A stretch of 64,000 nt of DNA from Okibacterium sp. HSC-33S16 (GTDB lineage: Bacteria; Actinomycetota; Actinomycetes; Actinomycetales; Microbacteriaceae): NCBI RefSeq assembly GCF_024171565.1, contig NZ_JALJZZ010000005.1, forward strand, positions 1 to 64,000, in the 5' to 3' direction. Of the stretch, positions 54,807 to 63,192 are shown piece after piece (position 1 is the first letter of the stretch; every line of letters starts with the position of its first letter). Below the pieces are notes generated by a model, which was not told where the DNA came from, made no database searches, and saw only the letters and a list, made by a program, of their open reading frames with translations. The translations under genes and the position numbers were made by a program.

Positions 54807-54866
54807 TGCCTGTCCCTTCTGTCGAGGTGATGTGGCAGGCCACGTTACGCCGCGAAAGATCGCCCG

Positions 54867-55430
54867 TCAGGACACTTGACGACCGGACTGCGAGGTGTTC
54901 TCGAGTGCCCGCTCCATCACGAAGTCGCTGTGCAGCTCGGGGCCGAGTGAGAAGGTTTTCTCGCCGACGAGACGAAAGCCGCTCTTCTCGTAGAACCGCA
55001 GCGCCCGGGTGTTGAGTTGGTTCACCCCCAACCAGATGCCCACCGCTCCCTGCTCCCGCGCGGCGTCGAGGGTCGCGGCCATCAGCGGCGCAGAAACACC
55101 ACGCCCGTGCGACCCCGCGAGCACATACACCTTGCTCAGCTCAATGGTCGGCCGAATCGTAATCGCCGCTGCAACGTTTGGATCGGTGGGGTCACCGGCG
55201 ACGAGCATCGTATAACCGCACAGCCCGCCGGCGTCCTCTGCGACGAGAATCGTCCGACCCGCGTCAGCCAGGTACTCGACAAACCGTTTCTCCGAGAGCG
55301 CACCCGCAACGAATTCGGCGATCGCCTCAGGAGCGCTGCCGGGAGGGCACGCCAGCGGAAAGGTGACCTTCGCAAGCTCGGCCAACCCCGTGGCATCCGT
55401 CGTTATGGCGCGTCTTACCGTCACAGTCAC
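54867..55430 (-). CDS. GNAT N-acetyltransferase
   Basis: A 187-residue acetyltransferase. The acetyl-CoA segment LSKVYVLAGSHGRGVSAPLMAATLDAARE is the GNAT motif A (Q/RxxGxG/A form R-G-V-S), followed by GVNQLNTRALRFYEKSGFRLVGE motif B. Substrate unknown. Confidence 0.85.
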   Translation of the reverse strand: MTVTVRRAITTDATGLAELAKVTFPLACPPGSAPEAIAEFVAGALSEKRFVEYLADAGRTILVAEDAGGLCGYTMLVAGDPTDPNVAAAITIRPTIELSKVYVLAGSHGRGVSAPLMAATLDAAREQGAVGIWLGVNQLNTRALRFYEKSGFRLVGEKTFSLGPELHSDFVMERALENTSQSGRQVS

Positions 55431-55469
55431 CTCGCCATTTTATGGGAACGGATGCTTTGGGGTACGCAA

Positions 55470-55498
55470 AAAGGACCTCGCACGAAGCGAGGTCCTTT
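55470..55498 (-). terminator. Terminator of the nusG-rplK-rplA cluster
   Basis: A perfect 12-bp stem (AAAGGACCTCGC with GCGAGGTCCTTT) and a five-base loop, followed on the minus strand by TTTTTGC. Lies 24 bases past the rplA stop. Confidence 0.8.
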
Positions 55499-55521
55499 CT
55501 GTGTCGTTCGAAAAAGACGAA

Positions 55522-56211
55522 CTAGATGGTGTTGATGTCCATCGGGATGCCAGGACCGAAGGTGGTCGAGACGGTGCCCTTGAGGATGTAACGGCCCTTC
55601 GAGGAGGACGGCTTGAGGCGGTTGACCTCTTCGAGGGCGGTCGAGATGTTCTCGAACAGCTGCTCGGAGGAGAACGATGCCTTTCCGACGACGAAGTGCA
55701 CGTTGGCGTGCTTGTCGACGCGGAACTCGATCTTTCCACCCTTGATGTCGTTGACGGCGCGAGCGACGTCGGGGGTGACGGTTCCGGTCTTCGGGTTCGG
55801 CATGAGGCCGCGGGGGCCGAGGACCTTACCGAGACGACCGACCTTGCCCATGAGCTCCGGGGTCGAAACCGCGGAGTCGAAGGCAGTGTAGCCGGCGGCT
55901 ACCTTTTCGATGAGCTCGTCGCCACCGACCTCGTCAGCACCAGCAGCGATTGCTGCCTCTGCTGCGGGGCCCGTTGCGAAGACGATGACGCGGGCGGTCT
56001 TACCGGTGCCGTGAGGAAGAATCACGGTGCCGCGAACCATCTGGTCAGCCTTGCGGGGGTCAACACCGAGCTTGAGGGCAACCTCAACGGTGGAGTCGAA
56101 CTTCGCCGAACCGGTCTCCTTGGCGAGTGCAACTGCCTCGGAAGCGGTGTAGACCTTGTCAGTGCCGATTTTCTCGGCGGCGGCCCGGTAGGCCTTTGAC
56201 TTCTGTGCCAT
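55522..56211 (-). CDS. rplA: 50S ribosomal protein L1
   Basis: A 229-residue protein. [47 protein letters not shown] and [22 protein letters not shown] are diagnostic. It binds 23S rRNA at the L1 stalk and its own mRNA in many bacteria. A 146-base gap upstream of the gene holds a CCTGGCG/CGCCAGG stem (56299-56343) that could belong to an autoregulatory leader. Confidence 0.98.
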   Translation of the reverse strand: MAQKSKAYRAAAEKIGTDKVYTASEAVALAKETGSAKFDSTVEVALKLGVDPRKADQMVRGTVILPHGTGKTARVIVFATGPAAEAAIAAGADEVGGDELIEKVAAGYTAFDSAVSTPELMGKVGRLGKVLGPRGLMPNPKTGTVTPDVARAVNDIKGGKIEFRVDKHANVHFVVGKASFSSEQLFENISTALEEVNRLKPSSSKGRYILKGTVSTTFGPGIPMDINTI

Positions 56212-56357
56212 GTGAATTTCTCCAATTCGAGAATGTGGTCATTTGCGCCTGGCCGGCGCTGCCACGAATGTTGTGTCGTGAGTCGGGATCAGGCTGCGCC
56301 TGGCGACTCGGGTGGGAGCCGACTACCGCCAGGGCAGTCGGGACATCCCGGGGGTTA

Positions 56358-56789
56358 CTACGCTTCGACGGTGATTCCCATGGAACGGGCGGTTCCGGCA
56401 ATGATCTTCGACGCAGCGTCGACATCGTTGGCGTTGAGGTCGGCCATCTTCTGCTCAGCGATCGAGCGGACCTGCTCCTTGGTGAGCTTGGCGACCTTGA
56501 CGGTGTGCGGGGTTCCGGAACCCTTCGCGACGCCGGCAGCCTTCTTGATGAGTTCTGCAGCGGGCGGGGTCTTCAGGATGAACGTGAACGAGCGGTCCTC
56601 GTACACGGTGATCTCGACTGGGATGACGTTTCCACGCTGGGATTCGGTCTGGGCGTTGTATGCCTTGCAGAATTCCATGATGTTCACGCCGTGCTGACCC
56701 AGAGCCGGGCCGATAGGCGGGGCGGGGTTGGCGGCGCCAGCCTTGATCTGAAGCTTAATCAGACCAGTGACCTTCTTCTTCGGTGCCAT
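56358..56789 (-). CDS. rplK: 50S ribosomal protein L11
   Basis: A 143-residue protein with [37 protein letters not shown], the L11 N-terminal signature, and the C-terminal rRNA-binding region ending MGITVEA. It sits at the GTPase-associated centre. Follows nusG after 90 bases and precedes rplA. Confidence 0.98.
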   Translation of the reverse strand: MAPKKKVTGLIKLQIKAGAANPAPPIGPALGQHGVNIMEFCKAYNAQTESQRGNVIPVEITVYEDRSFTFILKTPPAAELIKKAAGVAKGSGTPHTVKVAKLTKEQVRSIAEQKMADLNANDVDAASKIIAGTARSMGITVEA

Positions 56790-56879
56790 GTTTCTTCCTT
56801 CTTATTGGGGTTCGAGCGCTGTCCGTGTGACAAGCGCTCTCCCGCAAGCCCGGTTGGGCTGCGGTGGTGTGAGAAAACT

Positions 56880-57878
56880 TTAGAGCTTGGTGACCTGGTC
56901 GAAGCTGAGCTCGACCGGGGTCTCGCGCTCGAACAGTGAGACGAGCACGGTGAGCTTGCCGCTCTCCGGCTTGATTTCGCTGATCGAACCGGGAAGGCCA
57001 GCGAACGAGCCTTCCTTGATCGTGATGGTCTCGCCGATCTCGAAGTCAACCTCTGCCGGAATCGAGCGAGCGGTCTGGCCGCCCTTGCCGCCCGTGGCCT
57101 TAGCCTGGGTGGCTTCCTTGACCTCGACGAGGCTCTTCAACATGTTGAAGGACTCTTCGAAGCGCAGCGGCGTCGGGTTGTGGGCGTTGCCCACGAAGCC
57201 GGTGACGCCGGGGGTGTGGCGAACGACAGACCAGGAGTCTTCGTTGAGGTCCATGCGCACCAGTACGTATCCGGGGATACGGACGCGCGTGACCATCTTG
57301 CGCTGGCCGTTCTTGATCTCGACAACATCTTCCATCGGCACTTCGACCTGGTAGATGAAGTCAGCGACGTCGAGCGATCCCTTGCGCTGCTCGATGTTCG
57401 CCTTGACCTTGCGCTCAAAGCCGGCGTAGGAGTGAATGACGTACCACTTGCCGGGCATGCTGCGCAGTTCGGCGCGGAATGCGTCGTACGGGTCAACGTC
57501 TGCGGGCTCCGCGTCGGGCTCTTCGCCCTCGTACGGAGCGACATCAGGCTCAAACTCGGCCTCTTCCTCGCGCTCGATGTCGACTGAGTCTTCGATAGCG
57601 AGTGCAGCAGCCTCAACTTCAGCGGCTTCATCAATCTCGAGTGCATCGTCAACGACGGCGTCGGCCTCGGGGTCAACGGCATCGGTCAGAGCCTCGACCT
57701 CCTCGTCCACGTCTTCTTCGTCGCTTGCAACGTCCTCGATGTGGAGTGCCGTGTGCTCAGCAGCGTCGACGGAATTCTCCTCGGCGGCGAGTACGTTGCC
57801 CTCCTGGGCCTCGTCGGGTTCGCTCGACTGCTCAGCCGCTGTTGCCCAGTCGACGTCGTCTAGATTTCTCTCCGACAC
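56880..57878 (-). CDS. nusG: Transcription elongation factor NusG with long acidic extension
   Basis: A 332-residue protein, against about 180 in E. coli. Residues 1-145 are Asp/Glu/Ala-rich (EEDVDEEVEALTDAV and similar) with no Lys or Arg for long stretches; the NusG domain starts at GKWYVIHSYAGFERKVKANIEQR near residue 145, followed by the KOW domain (IKEGSFAGLPGSISEIKPES). Actinobacterial NusG proteins often carry acidic N-terminal extensions; this one is long. It couples RNA polymerase to the ribosome and Rho. Cotranscribed after secE. Confidence 0.95.
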   Translation of the reverse strand: MSERNLDDVDWATAAEQSSEPDEAQEGNVLAAEENSVDAAEHTALHIEDVASDEEDVDEEVEALTDAVDPEADAVVDDALEIDEAAEVEAAALAIEDSVDIEREEEAEFEPDVAPYEGEEPDAEPADVDPYDAFRAELRSMPGKWYVIHSYAGFERKVKANIEQRKGSLDVADFIYQVEVPMEDVVEIKNGQRKMVTRVRIPGYVLVRMDLNEDSWSVVRHTPGVTGFVGNAHNPTPLRFEESFNMLKSLVEVKEATQAKATGGKGGQTARSIPAEVDFEIGETITIKEGSFAGLPGSISEIKPESGKLTVLVSLFERETPVELSFDQVTKL

Positions 57879-57958
57879 TTAAATCTCTTTTCTTTGGCTC
57901 TCGTCTGGCCGTGCGCTCGGCCACGTTGCGCTTGTTGAAGTTCGAAGGATGCCGGTGG

Positions 57959-58234
57959 CTAAGCCGCAGGCGTGCCGAACGTAAAGATCACAGCCCAGCT
58001 GAAGACCTGGTCCAGACCCCATACCAGCGCCATCATGATCACGACGAACACGAGCACAACGCCGGTGTAGCTGAACAGCTCTTTGCGGGTCGGGGTGACG
58101 ACCTTCTTGAGCTCAGCAACAACCTGCTTCAAAAACAGAATGATCCCGGCGAAGGGTCCGCGCTTGGCAGCACGTTCCTTCTTCGCTGCTGCGACGATTT
58201 CCTCGCTCGGTTCGTCGATAACTTTTCGGGCCAC
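57959..58234 (-). CDS. secE: SecE translocase subunit
   Basis: A 91-residue protein. GTG at 58234 with AAAGG about 9 bases upstream; longer frames run into the tRNA. One membrane helix near the C-terminus (YTGVVLVFVVIMMALVWGLDQVF) preceded by the conserved amphipathic KQVVAELKKVVTPTRKEL. Part of SecYEG. Confidence 0.95.
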   Translation of the reverse strand: MARKVIDEPSEEIVAAAKKERAAKRGPFAGIILFLKQVVAELKKVVTPTRKELFSYTGVVLVFVVIMMALVWGLDQVFSWAVIFTFGTPAA

Positions 58235-58276
58235 CTGGATACACCTTTCATGTGCCGGGGTGTGAACACCGACGCG

Positions 58277-58349
58277 CAGGGCGGACAGGACTCGAACCTG
58301 CAACCTGCGGTTTTGGAGACCGCTGCTCTACCAATTGAGCCACCGCCCT
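58277..58349 (-). tRNA. trnW: tRNA-Trp (anticodon CCA)
   Basis: The minus strand reads AGGGCGG for the acceptor, with a matching CCGCCCT at the 3' end, D-arm GCTCAATTGGTAGAGC, anticodon stem GCGGT/ACCGC with loop CTCCAAA (anticodon CCA at 58314-58316) and T-arm GCAGGTTCGAGTCCTGT. No encoded CCA end. Located 43 bases ahead of secE, the usual arrangement in actinobacteria. Confidence 0.96.
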
Positions 58350-58481
58350 ATGACCGGATCCCCGGTCACAGGAGGAGAAATCTGACGAACTGATGAGAAC
58401 CGCACTCCCCCAGCGACTGACTACTCAGCACTCGGGAAAATTGGCGCAAAAAAGCTTGGCAGATTTCAACTACCTCTTCCA

Positions 58482-58510
58482 AGTGTACAGGCCGATTCAC
58501 TCAGCGCCAA
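58482..58510 (-). promoter_or_regulatory. Candidate promoter of tRNA-Trp-secE-nusG
   Basis: Minus-strand TTGGCG (58510-58505) and TACACT (58487-58482) with a 17-base spacer, 133 bases ahead of the tRNA. The -35 is identical to that of the rplJL promoter. Confidence 0.5.
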
Positions 58511-58649
58511 CCTGAGCCCTGAGGGCCGTTTCGAGTACTTGTCAGCCAGTCCTTGCAACCCCGTTGACAGCCACGTCGTCGCCGGGTTGGCTGCCCGGGA
58601 CGGCCCACGTGGCCGCCTACTCGCGTCGGTCGACAGCGGAAGGTGGGTC

Positions 58650-58678
58650 TTTACATCGATCGGAACCACGCGTACTCT
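58650..58678 (+). promoter_or_regulatory. Promoter of the catabolic operon
   Basis: TTTACA (58650-58655) and TACTCT (58673-58678) with a 17-base spacer. The expected start at about 58685 falls inside the palindrome, 60 bases ahead of the first gene. Confidence 0.5.
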
Positions 58679-58679
58679 T

Positions 58680-58689
58680 TCCTATAGGA
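58680..58689. promoter_or_regulatory. Palindromic operator at the transcription start
   Basis: TCCTATAGGA is a perfect 10-base palindrome across the predicted start site. The GntR/FCD regulator at the right edge of the window is the likely reader. Confidence 0.5.
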
Positions 58690-58744
58690 TATTTGGTAGC
58701 TGCGAACGATGCAGCGACACCCCGAGAAAATGCAATGGAGCAAC

Positions 58745-59683
58745 ATGCCGATTGAGAAGCCCAAGTACACGGCTGAGACCTGGCCCATCGCCACCTGTCT
58801 TCACGCCTTCCCGCCGGTGAGCAAAGAGGGTGTCGCTCTGCACGACGCTCCCGCTGAGGTTTGGGACGACATGTTCGCTCAGATCGAAGACGTCGGATTC
58901 AACCTCGCCGAGCTCGCCGACAGCCATGTGCGCCCCGCGGACCTCGAGCCGTCGCGTCGCGATGAATTCCTGTCAATCGCCAAGTCACACGGCGTCGGAA
59001 TTCCCTCGGTGCACCTTCAACGCCAGAGCGTCATCATGCCGGGCCACGAGGAGAAGAACCTCGCTTATGCCCACCGCACGATCGACGCCGCTGCCGAATG
59101 GGGCATGGAGGTCTTCTCGACCGGCCTGCACCAACCGTTCAGTGACGCGCAGAAGAAGGCCCTGTGGTTCTGGACCGCCGAGGGTCCCAAGGATCCCGAT
59201 GACCGCGACGTGTGGGACACGGCCGTCAAGCGCATCCGCGAACTCGGTGAGCACGCCGCATCGGTCGGCCTGCCGCTCTCGCTCGAAATGTACGAGGACA
59301 CCTATGTCGGCACGGCCGACAGTGCCGTCCGGTTCGTTCAGGACGTCGGACTCGACAACGTCGGCATCAACCCCGACGTCGCCAACCTCATCCGCCTGCA
59401 CCGTCCGGTTGAAGACTGGCGCGAACTCTTCGCCAAGACGCTCCCCTACGCCAACTACTGGCACGTCAAGAACTACACCCGCGACGAGGCCGCGGACGGC
59501 AGCTGGTACACCTCGGTCCCGTCGACCATGGAAGCCGGCCTCATCAATTACCGCCAGGTGTTCCGCGACGCGATGGAGCTCGGCTACAACGGCATCATCC
59601 TCGCCGAGCACTACGGCGGAGACAGCCTCGGCATGTGTGCCACCAACCAGAAGTACATCCGCTCGCTTCTTCCCAAGGCCTAG
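58745..59683 (+). CDS. Sugar phosphate isomerase/epimerase-like TIM barrel
   Basis: A 312-residue protein. ATG at 58745 with GGAG 6 bases upstream; a longer frame has no ribosome site. AP-endonuclease-2/xylose-isomerase fold with LSLEMYEDTYVG near residue 185 (metal Glu), NVGINPDVANL near 214, YWHVKNYTRDE near 245 and IILAEHYGG near 290. Substrate not identified. First gene of a five-gene operon with a dehydrogenase, an SDR, a small membrane protein and an importer. Confidence 0.85.
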   Translation: MPIEKPKYTAETWPIATCLHAFPPVSKEGVALHDAPAEVWDDMFAQIEDVGFNLAELADSHVRPADLEPSRRDEFLSIAKSHGVGIPSVHLQRQSVIMPGHEEKNLAYAHRTIDAAAEWGMEVFSTGLHQPFSDAQKKALWFWTAEGPKDPDDRDVWDTAVKRIRELGEHAASVGLPLSLEMYEDTYVGTADSAVRFVQDVGLDNVGINPDVANLIRLHRPVEDWRELFAKTLPYANYWHVKNYTRDEAADGSWYTSVPSTMEAGLINYRQVFRDAMELGYNGIILAEHYGGDSLGMCATNQKYIRSLLPKA

Positions 59684-59692
59684 GAGACAAAT

Positions 59693-60655
59693 ATGACCAA
59701 CCGCATCATCGCCATCGTCGGCTCCGGATACATGGGTGGCGGCATCGCACAGGTGCTCGCCCTCTCCGGCGCCACCGTCCGTCTCGCTGACATCTCGGAA
59801 GAGATTGCCACGAAGAACTACGAGCGCCTCATCGAGGAAGCCCGGCAGTTCGTTGCAGACGACCTGTTCCCCGCTGACGCCGTCGAGCGCATCCAGAAGA
59901 ACGTCTCGCCCGCAGCGTCCATCGAAGAGGCCGTTGCCGACGCCGACTTCATCGAGGAAGCCGTTCCCGAGAAGATCGAGATCAAGCACGCCACTCTGAA
60001 GCGCATCAGCGAGGCGGCCCGTCCGGACGCAATCATCGGATCGAACACGTCGACCATCCTGATCAGCTCGCTCGCCGAAGCGGTCACGAACCCCTCGCGT
60101 TTCCTCGGTGTTCACTTCTCGAACCCCGCACCATTCATCCCGGGTGTTGAGCTGATTCCGCACGAGGGAACCGACTCCGCGGCCATCGAGGTCGTTGAGG
60201 AGATCGTTCGGGCAACCGGCAAGGAAACCGCTCGCGTCAAGGACGCCACCGGCTTTGTGCTCAATCGTCTGCAGTATGCGCTCTTCCACGAGGCAACCCA
60301 GCTCGTCGAAGAAGGCGTCGCAACTCCTGAGGACATCGACACGATCGTCCGCACGACCTTCGGATTCCGGCTGCCAGTCTTCGGACCGTTCGCTATCGCT
60401 GACATGGCGGGTCTCGACGTCTACTCGTTCTGCTATGCCTCGCTGCAGACCCGCTGGCCCGAGCGCTTTGCCACTCCGGATTCCCTCAAGGAACTCGTGG
60501 ACGCCGGCAAGTTCGGCACCAAGAGCGGCGCCGGTTACCTCGATGTTCCCGCCGACCGCACGGCCGAGCTCATCGCTTACCGCAACAAGGCGTACGTGGC
60601 CATCAAGAAGCTCATGGATGAGCTTGGCCCAGCACCCATCCACTCCTCCAACTGA
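59693..60655 (+). CDS. 3-hydroxyacyl-CoA-dehydrogenase-like oxidoreductase
   Basis: A 320-residue enzyme with the NAD motif GSGYMGGGIA at about 10-19, SNTSTILIS near 117 and the catalytic FSNPAPFIPG with H141 and N144, plus a C-terminal helical domain with NRLQYALFHEA. Although the fold is that of hydroxyacyl-CoA dehydrogenases, close relatives in sugar operons (L-gulonate or carnitine-type, lambda-crystallin-like) oxidise 3-hydroxy acids without CoA. In this context I infer a sugar-acid 3-dehydrogenase. Confidence 0.83.
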   Translation: MTNRIIAIVGSGYMGGGIAQVLALSGATVRLADISEEIATKNYERLIEEARQFVADDLFPADAVERIQKNVSPAASIEEAVADADFIEEAVPEKIEIKHATLKRISEAARPDAIIGSNTSTILISSLAEAVTNPSRFLGVHFSNPAPFIPGVELIPHEGTDSAAIEVVEEIVRATGKETARVKDATGFVLNRLQYALFHEATQLVEEGVATPEDIDTIVRTTFGFRLPVFGPFAIADMAGLDVYSFCYASLQTRWPERFATPDSLKELVDAGKFGTKSGAGYLDVPADRTAELIAYRNKAYVAIKKLMDELGPAPIHSSN

Positions 60656-60673
60656 ACGATCGGATCAGAAGCC

Positions 60674-61444
60674 ATGGCAACACCTTTCCCTGAATCCCGT
60701 TCCGTCATCCTGACGGGCGCTGCGTCGCCCCGCGGAATTGGCCGTGCGTCAGCTCACTACCTTGCTGAGCAGGGCTGGAACATCGGCATCATCGACCTGG
60801 ACGCTGACGCCGCGGCAGCTGTCGCTTCGGAAATCGCTGAGCAGCACGGCGTCGTCGCCGCGGGCGCTGGCGCTAACGTTGCGGACGAAGCTCAGGTTCG
60901 TGCCGCTTTCGACCAGCTTGAAGCCGCACTGCCCCAGGTCGTCGCGCTTGTGAACCTCGCTGGCGTTTCCTCCCCCGTCCCCTACCTCGAAGTGACCGCG
61001 GAGGAATGGAACCGGGTTATGGGTATCAACATGAACGGCGTCCACTTCGCGACCCGTCGCGCCGTCGAGTCAATGGTCAAGAACGGAGTGGGCCGCGTTG
61101 TCAGCTTGTCGTCCGTTTCCGCCCAGCGTGGCGGCGGCACCTTCAGCAAGACCGTTTACTCGGCGGCCAAGGCTGGCGTCATCGGGTTCTCCCGCAGTGT
61201 CGCTCGTGAGCTTGGCAAGGACGGCATCACCGTCAATGTCATCTCCCCTGGCCCCATCGACACCGACATCATGGGTGGAACGCTGACCGACGAGCGTAAG
61301 GAAGCCATGGCCGCAGATGGCGTGCTTCCCCGCATCGGAACTCCGCGGGACATCGCAGCGGCCATCGCCTACCTCATCAGCGAGGACTCCGGATTCGTGA
61401 CGGGCCAGACCCTGAACGTTGACGGTGGCCTCTACATGCACTGA
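60674..61444 (+). CDS. SDR family oxidoreductase
   Basis: A 256-residue classical SDR. NAD(P) motif TGAASPRGIG at about 14-23, catalytic Y162 and K166 (YSAAKAG), Ser near 147 and C-terminal GQTLNVDGGLYMH. Resembles 3-ketoacyl reductase/sugar dehydrogenases; the operon context suggests oxidation or reduction of a polyol or sugar acid. Confidence 0.87.
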   Translation: MATPFPESRSVILTGAASPRGIGRASAHYLAEQGWNIGIIDLDADAAAAVASEIAEQHGVVAAGAGANVADEAQVRAAFDQLEAALPQVVALVNLAGVSSPVPYLEVTAEEWNRVMGINMNGVHFATRRAVESMVKNGVGRVVSLSSVSAQRGGGTFSKTVYSAAKAGVIGFSRSVARELGKDGITVNVISPGPIDTDIMGGTLTDERKEAMAADGVLPRIGTPRDIAAAIAYLISEDSGFVTGQTLNVDGGLYMH

Positions 61445-61454
61445 GGTCGGTGAC

Positions 61455-61565
61455 ATGACTGGAGCAACGGGTCCGTGGTCCAAGGGCCGCATCCTTTTCC
61501 TCGTGCTGGGCATCGTCTGTGTGGGCATCGGCATTTGGCTGATCGCCCCGAGCGTCATCGGCTGA
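61455..61565 (+). CDS. 36-residue membrane protein
   Basis: ATG at 61455, AGGT 7 bases upstream. MTGATGPWSKGRILFLVLGI begins the protein, with one strongly hydrophobic helix of about 22 residues (ILFLVLGIVCVGIGIWLIAP) and a short tail. It lies between the SDR gene and the MFS importer gene, 10 bases after the first and 81 before the second, in the same direction. Small single-helix proteins often tune a transporter; that is an inference. Alternative: a fortuitous ORF. Confidence 0.65.
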   Translation: MTGATGPWSKGRILFLVLGIVCVGIGIWLIAPSVIG

Positions 61566-61646
61566 TTCTCCGTCCTATTTCTTCCACCCCACCCGGTTTT
61601 TCTGCCGGGCTCCCCCTGTTGATCATTTCCTCAAAGGAGAGAAACA

Positions 61647-63017
61647 TTGTCCGCATCCACCCCCTCTGTCGGTGTTGACCCCAACGCCCACAGCCCGGCT
61701 CTGAAGTCGGCGATCGCGAAGGCATCGAAGCACCTGATGCCGATGCTCGTGATCCTCTACTTCGTGGCCTTCCTTGACCGGACGAACATCGGCTTTGCCG
61801 AGGACGCCCTGGCAATGGACCGAGGTATCTCGCAGGGCGCATTCGCGCTCGGCGCCGGTATCTTCTTCATCGGCTACGCGATCTTCGAAATCCCCAGCAA
61901 CCTGTTGCTGAAGAAGTTCGGCGCTCGGTTCTGGCTGGCTCGCATCGCCATCACCTGGGGCATTGTCGCAGCAGCCTTTGCCTTCACAACGAACGACACG
62001 ATGTTCATCATCCTGCGGTTCCTCCTCGGTGTCACCGAGGCCGGACTGTTCCCCGGTGTCATCATGTTCCTGGCGGAGTGGTTCCCCAACAAGGTGCGCG
62101 TGCAGATGTTCGCGATCTTCTACCTGGCCCAGCCCTTCTCACAGATGATCGGCGCCCCGCTCAGCGGTGGGCTGATCAGCTTCGGTGACACTGTGACGCC
62201 GTGGCACGGCTGGCAGGTCATGTTCTTCACCGAGGGCATGCTGGCGATCCTCGCCGGCATCGCCGCACTCTTCTTCCTTGTGAACAGTCCGCAGAAGGCG
62301 AAGTTCCTCAACCAGGAAGAAAAGGATGCCTTAACAGATGTCATGGCCAGGGAAGACACCGTCCGTACCGAAGACGGCCCGTCAGGCATCTGGCGCGCGA
62401 TGTCGAGCTGGAAGGTGTGGTACTTCACCATCATCTACTTCTGCCTCCAGATCGCCGTTTACGGCACCACGTTCTACCTCCCGCAGCAGGTCTCCGGCCT
62501 GATCGGTCAGGACGTCGGCTGGCAGGTTGGACTTGTCTCGGCCATCCCGTGGCTCGTCGGCCTCTTCGCCTGCTACATCGTCGGGAGGAACGCATCGACC
62601 ATCAGGTTCCGTCGCAACTGGGGATCGCTGTTCTACATCTTCACCGGTCTCTCGATCTTCGGTTCGGCTTGGGCTGGCGCGAACAACCTGCCTTTCGTCG
62701 GCATCCTGTTCATCACCCTCGCGGTCGCCAGCTTCCTCTCGGTTGGTCCGATCACCTGGTCGTACCCGACGGCGTTCCTCACCGGAACTGCCGCGGCCGC
62801 CGGAATCGGTCTCATCAACTCGCTGGGAAACCTGGGTGGCTTCGTCGCACCGATCATGCGCACGAGCTTCAATGAGACAGCGCCCACCGAGAGTGGCATC
62901 TGGGGCATCGTCTCGCTCGGTGTCTTCGCGTTCCTCGCCGCCGCGATGATGTACTGCACCCGGTTCTTCAAGGCACGCGCTGACGCGCTGCTCGAGGAGG
63001 CTCCGCCGGTTCATTAA
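61647..63017 (+). CDS. MFS transporter, anion:cation symporter (ACS) type
   Basis: A 456-residue, 12-helix importer. TTG at 61647 preceded by AAAGGAGAG, the only good site. YFVAFLDRTNIGFAEDAL near residue 37, RFLLGVTEAGLFPGVIMFLAEWFP near residue 125, and the TNIGFA motif mark the ACS family, which imports organic anions such as galactonate, glucarate, tartrate or aromatics by proton symport. Last gene of the operon, followed by a terminator; it suggests that the pathway substrate is a sugar acid or hydroxy acid. Confidence 0.9.
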   Translation: MSASTPSVGVDPNAHSPALKSAIAKASKHLMPMLVILYFVAFLDRTNIGFAEDALAMDRGISQGAFALGAGIFFIGYAIFEIPSNLLLKKFGARFWLARIAITWGIVAAAFAFTTNDTMFIILRFLLGVTEAGLFPGVIMFLAEWFPNKVRVQMFAIFYLAQPFSQMIGAPLSGGLISFGDTVTPWHGWQVMFFTEGMLAILAGIAALFFLVNSPQKAKFLNQEEKDALTDVMAREDTVRTEDGPSGIWRAMSSWKVWYFTIIYFCLQIAVYGTTFYLPQQVSGLIGQDVGWQVGLVSAIPWLVGLFACYIVGRNASTIRFRRNWGSLFYIFTGLSIFGSAWAGANNLPFVGILFITLAVASFLSVGPITWSYPTAFLTGTAAAAGIGLINSLGNLGGFVAPIMRTSFNETAPTESGIWGIVSLGVFAFLAAAMMYCTRFFKARADALLEEAPPVH

Positions 63018-63034
63018 TCGAAGAAGCTACAGAG

Positions 63035-63070
63035 AAAGCGGGCCGGTTCCATCGGGAACCGGCCCGCTTT
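63035..63070 (+). terminator. Terminator of the catabolic operon
   Basis: A perfect 16-bp stem (AAAGCGGGCCGGTTCC with GGAACCGGCCCGCTTT), four-base loop, then GTCATTTATG. Lies 17 bases after the MFS stop. Confidence 0.85.
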
Positions 63071-63192
63071 GTCATTTATGAAGAGCGGATGCCACGGGGC
63101 ACCTCGTCCTCCAACGCGACTTCCTGTGGTCGAGGCAGCCAATGCAGCGAAGTGCCGTCAGGAATCCGTTGTGCACGTGGCAAATACCGACG

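Larger units (their letters stand above)
58350..58744. other. Divergent intergenic region between tRNA-Trp and the 58745 operon
   Basis: The 395-base region has no gene. It holds a minus-strand promoter (58482-58510) for tRNA-Trp-secE-nusG, and a plus-strand promoter (58650-58678) with palindrome (58680-58689) for the catabolic operon. Between 58511 and 58649 I see no further supported element. Confidence 0.6.

Noticed and set aside
58985-60643. A 552-codon minus-strand open frame over the isomerase and dehydrogenase genes
   Set aside because: Both plus-strand genes carry clear family motifs; the minus frame spans two genes and their gap.
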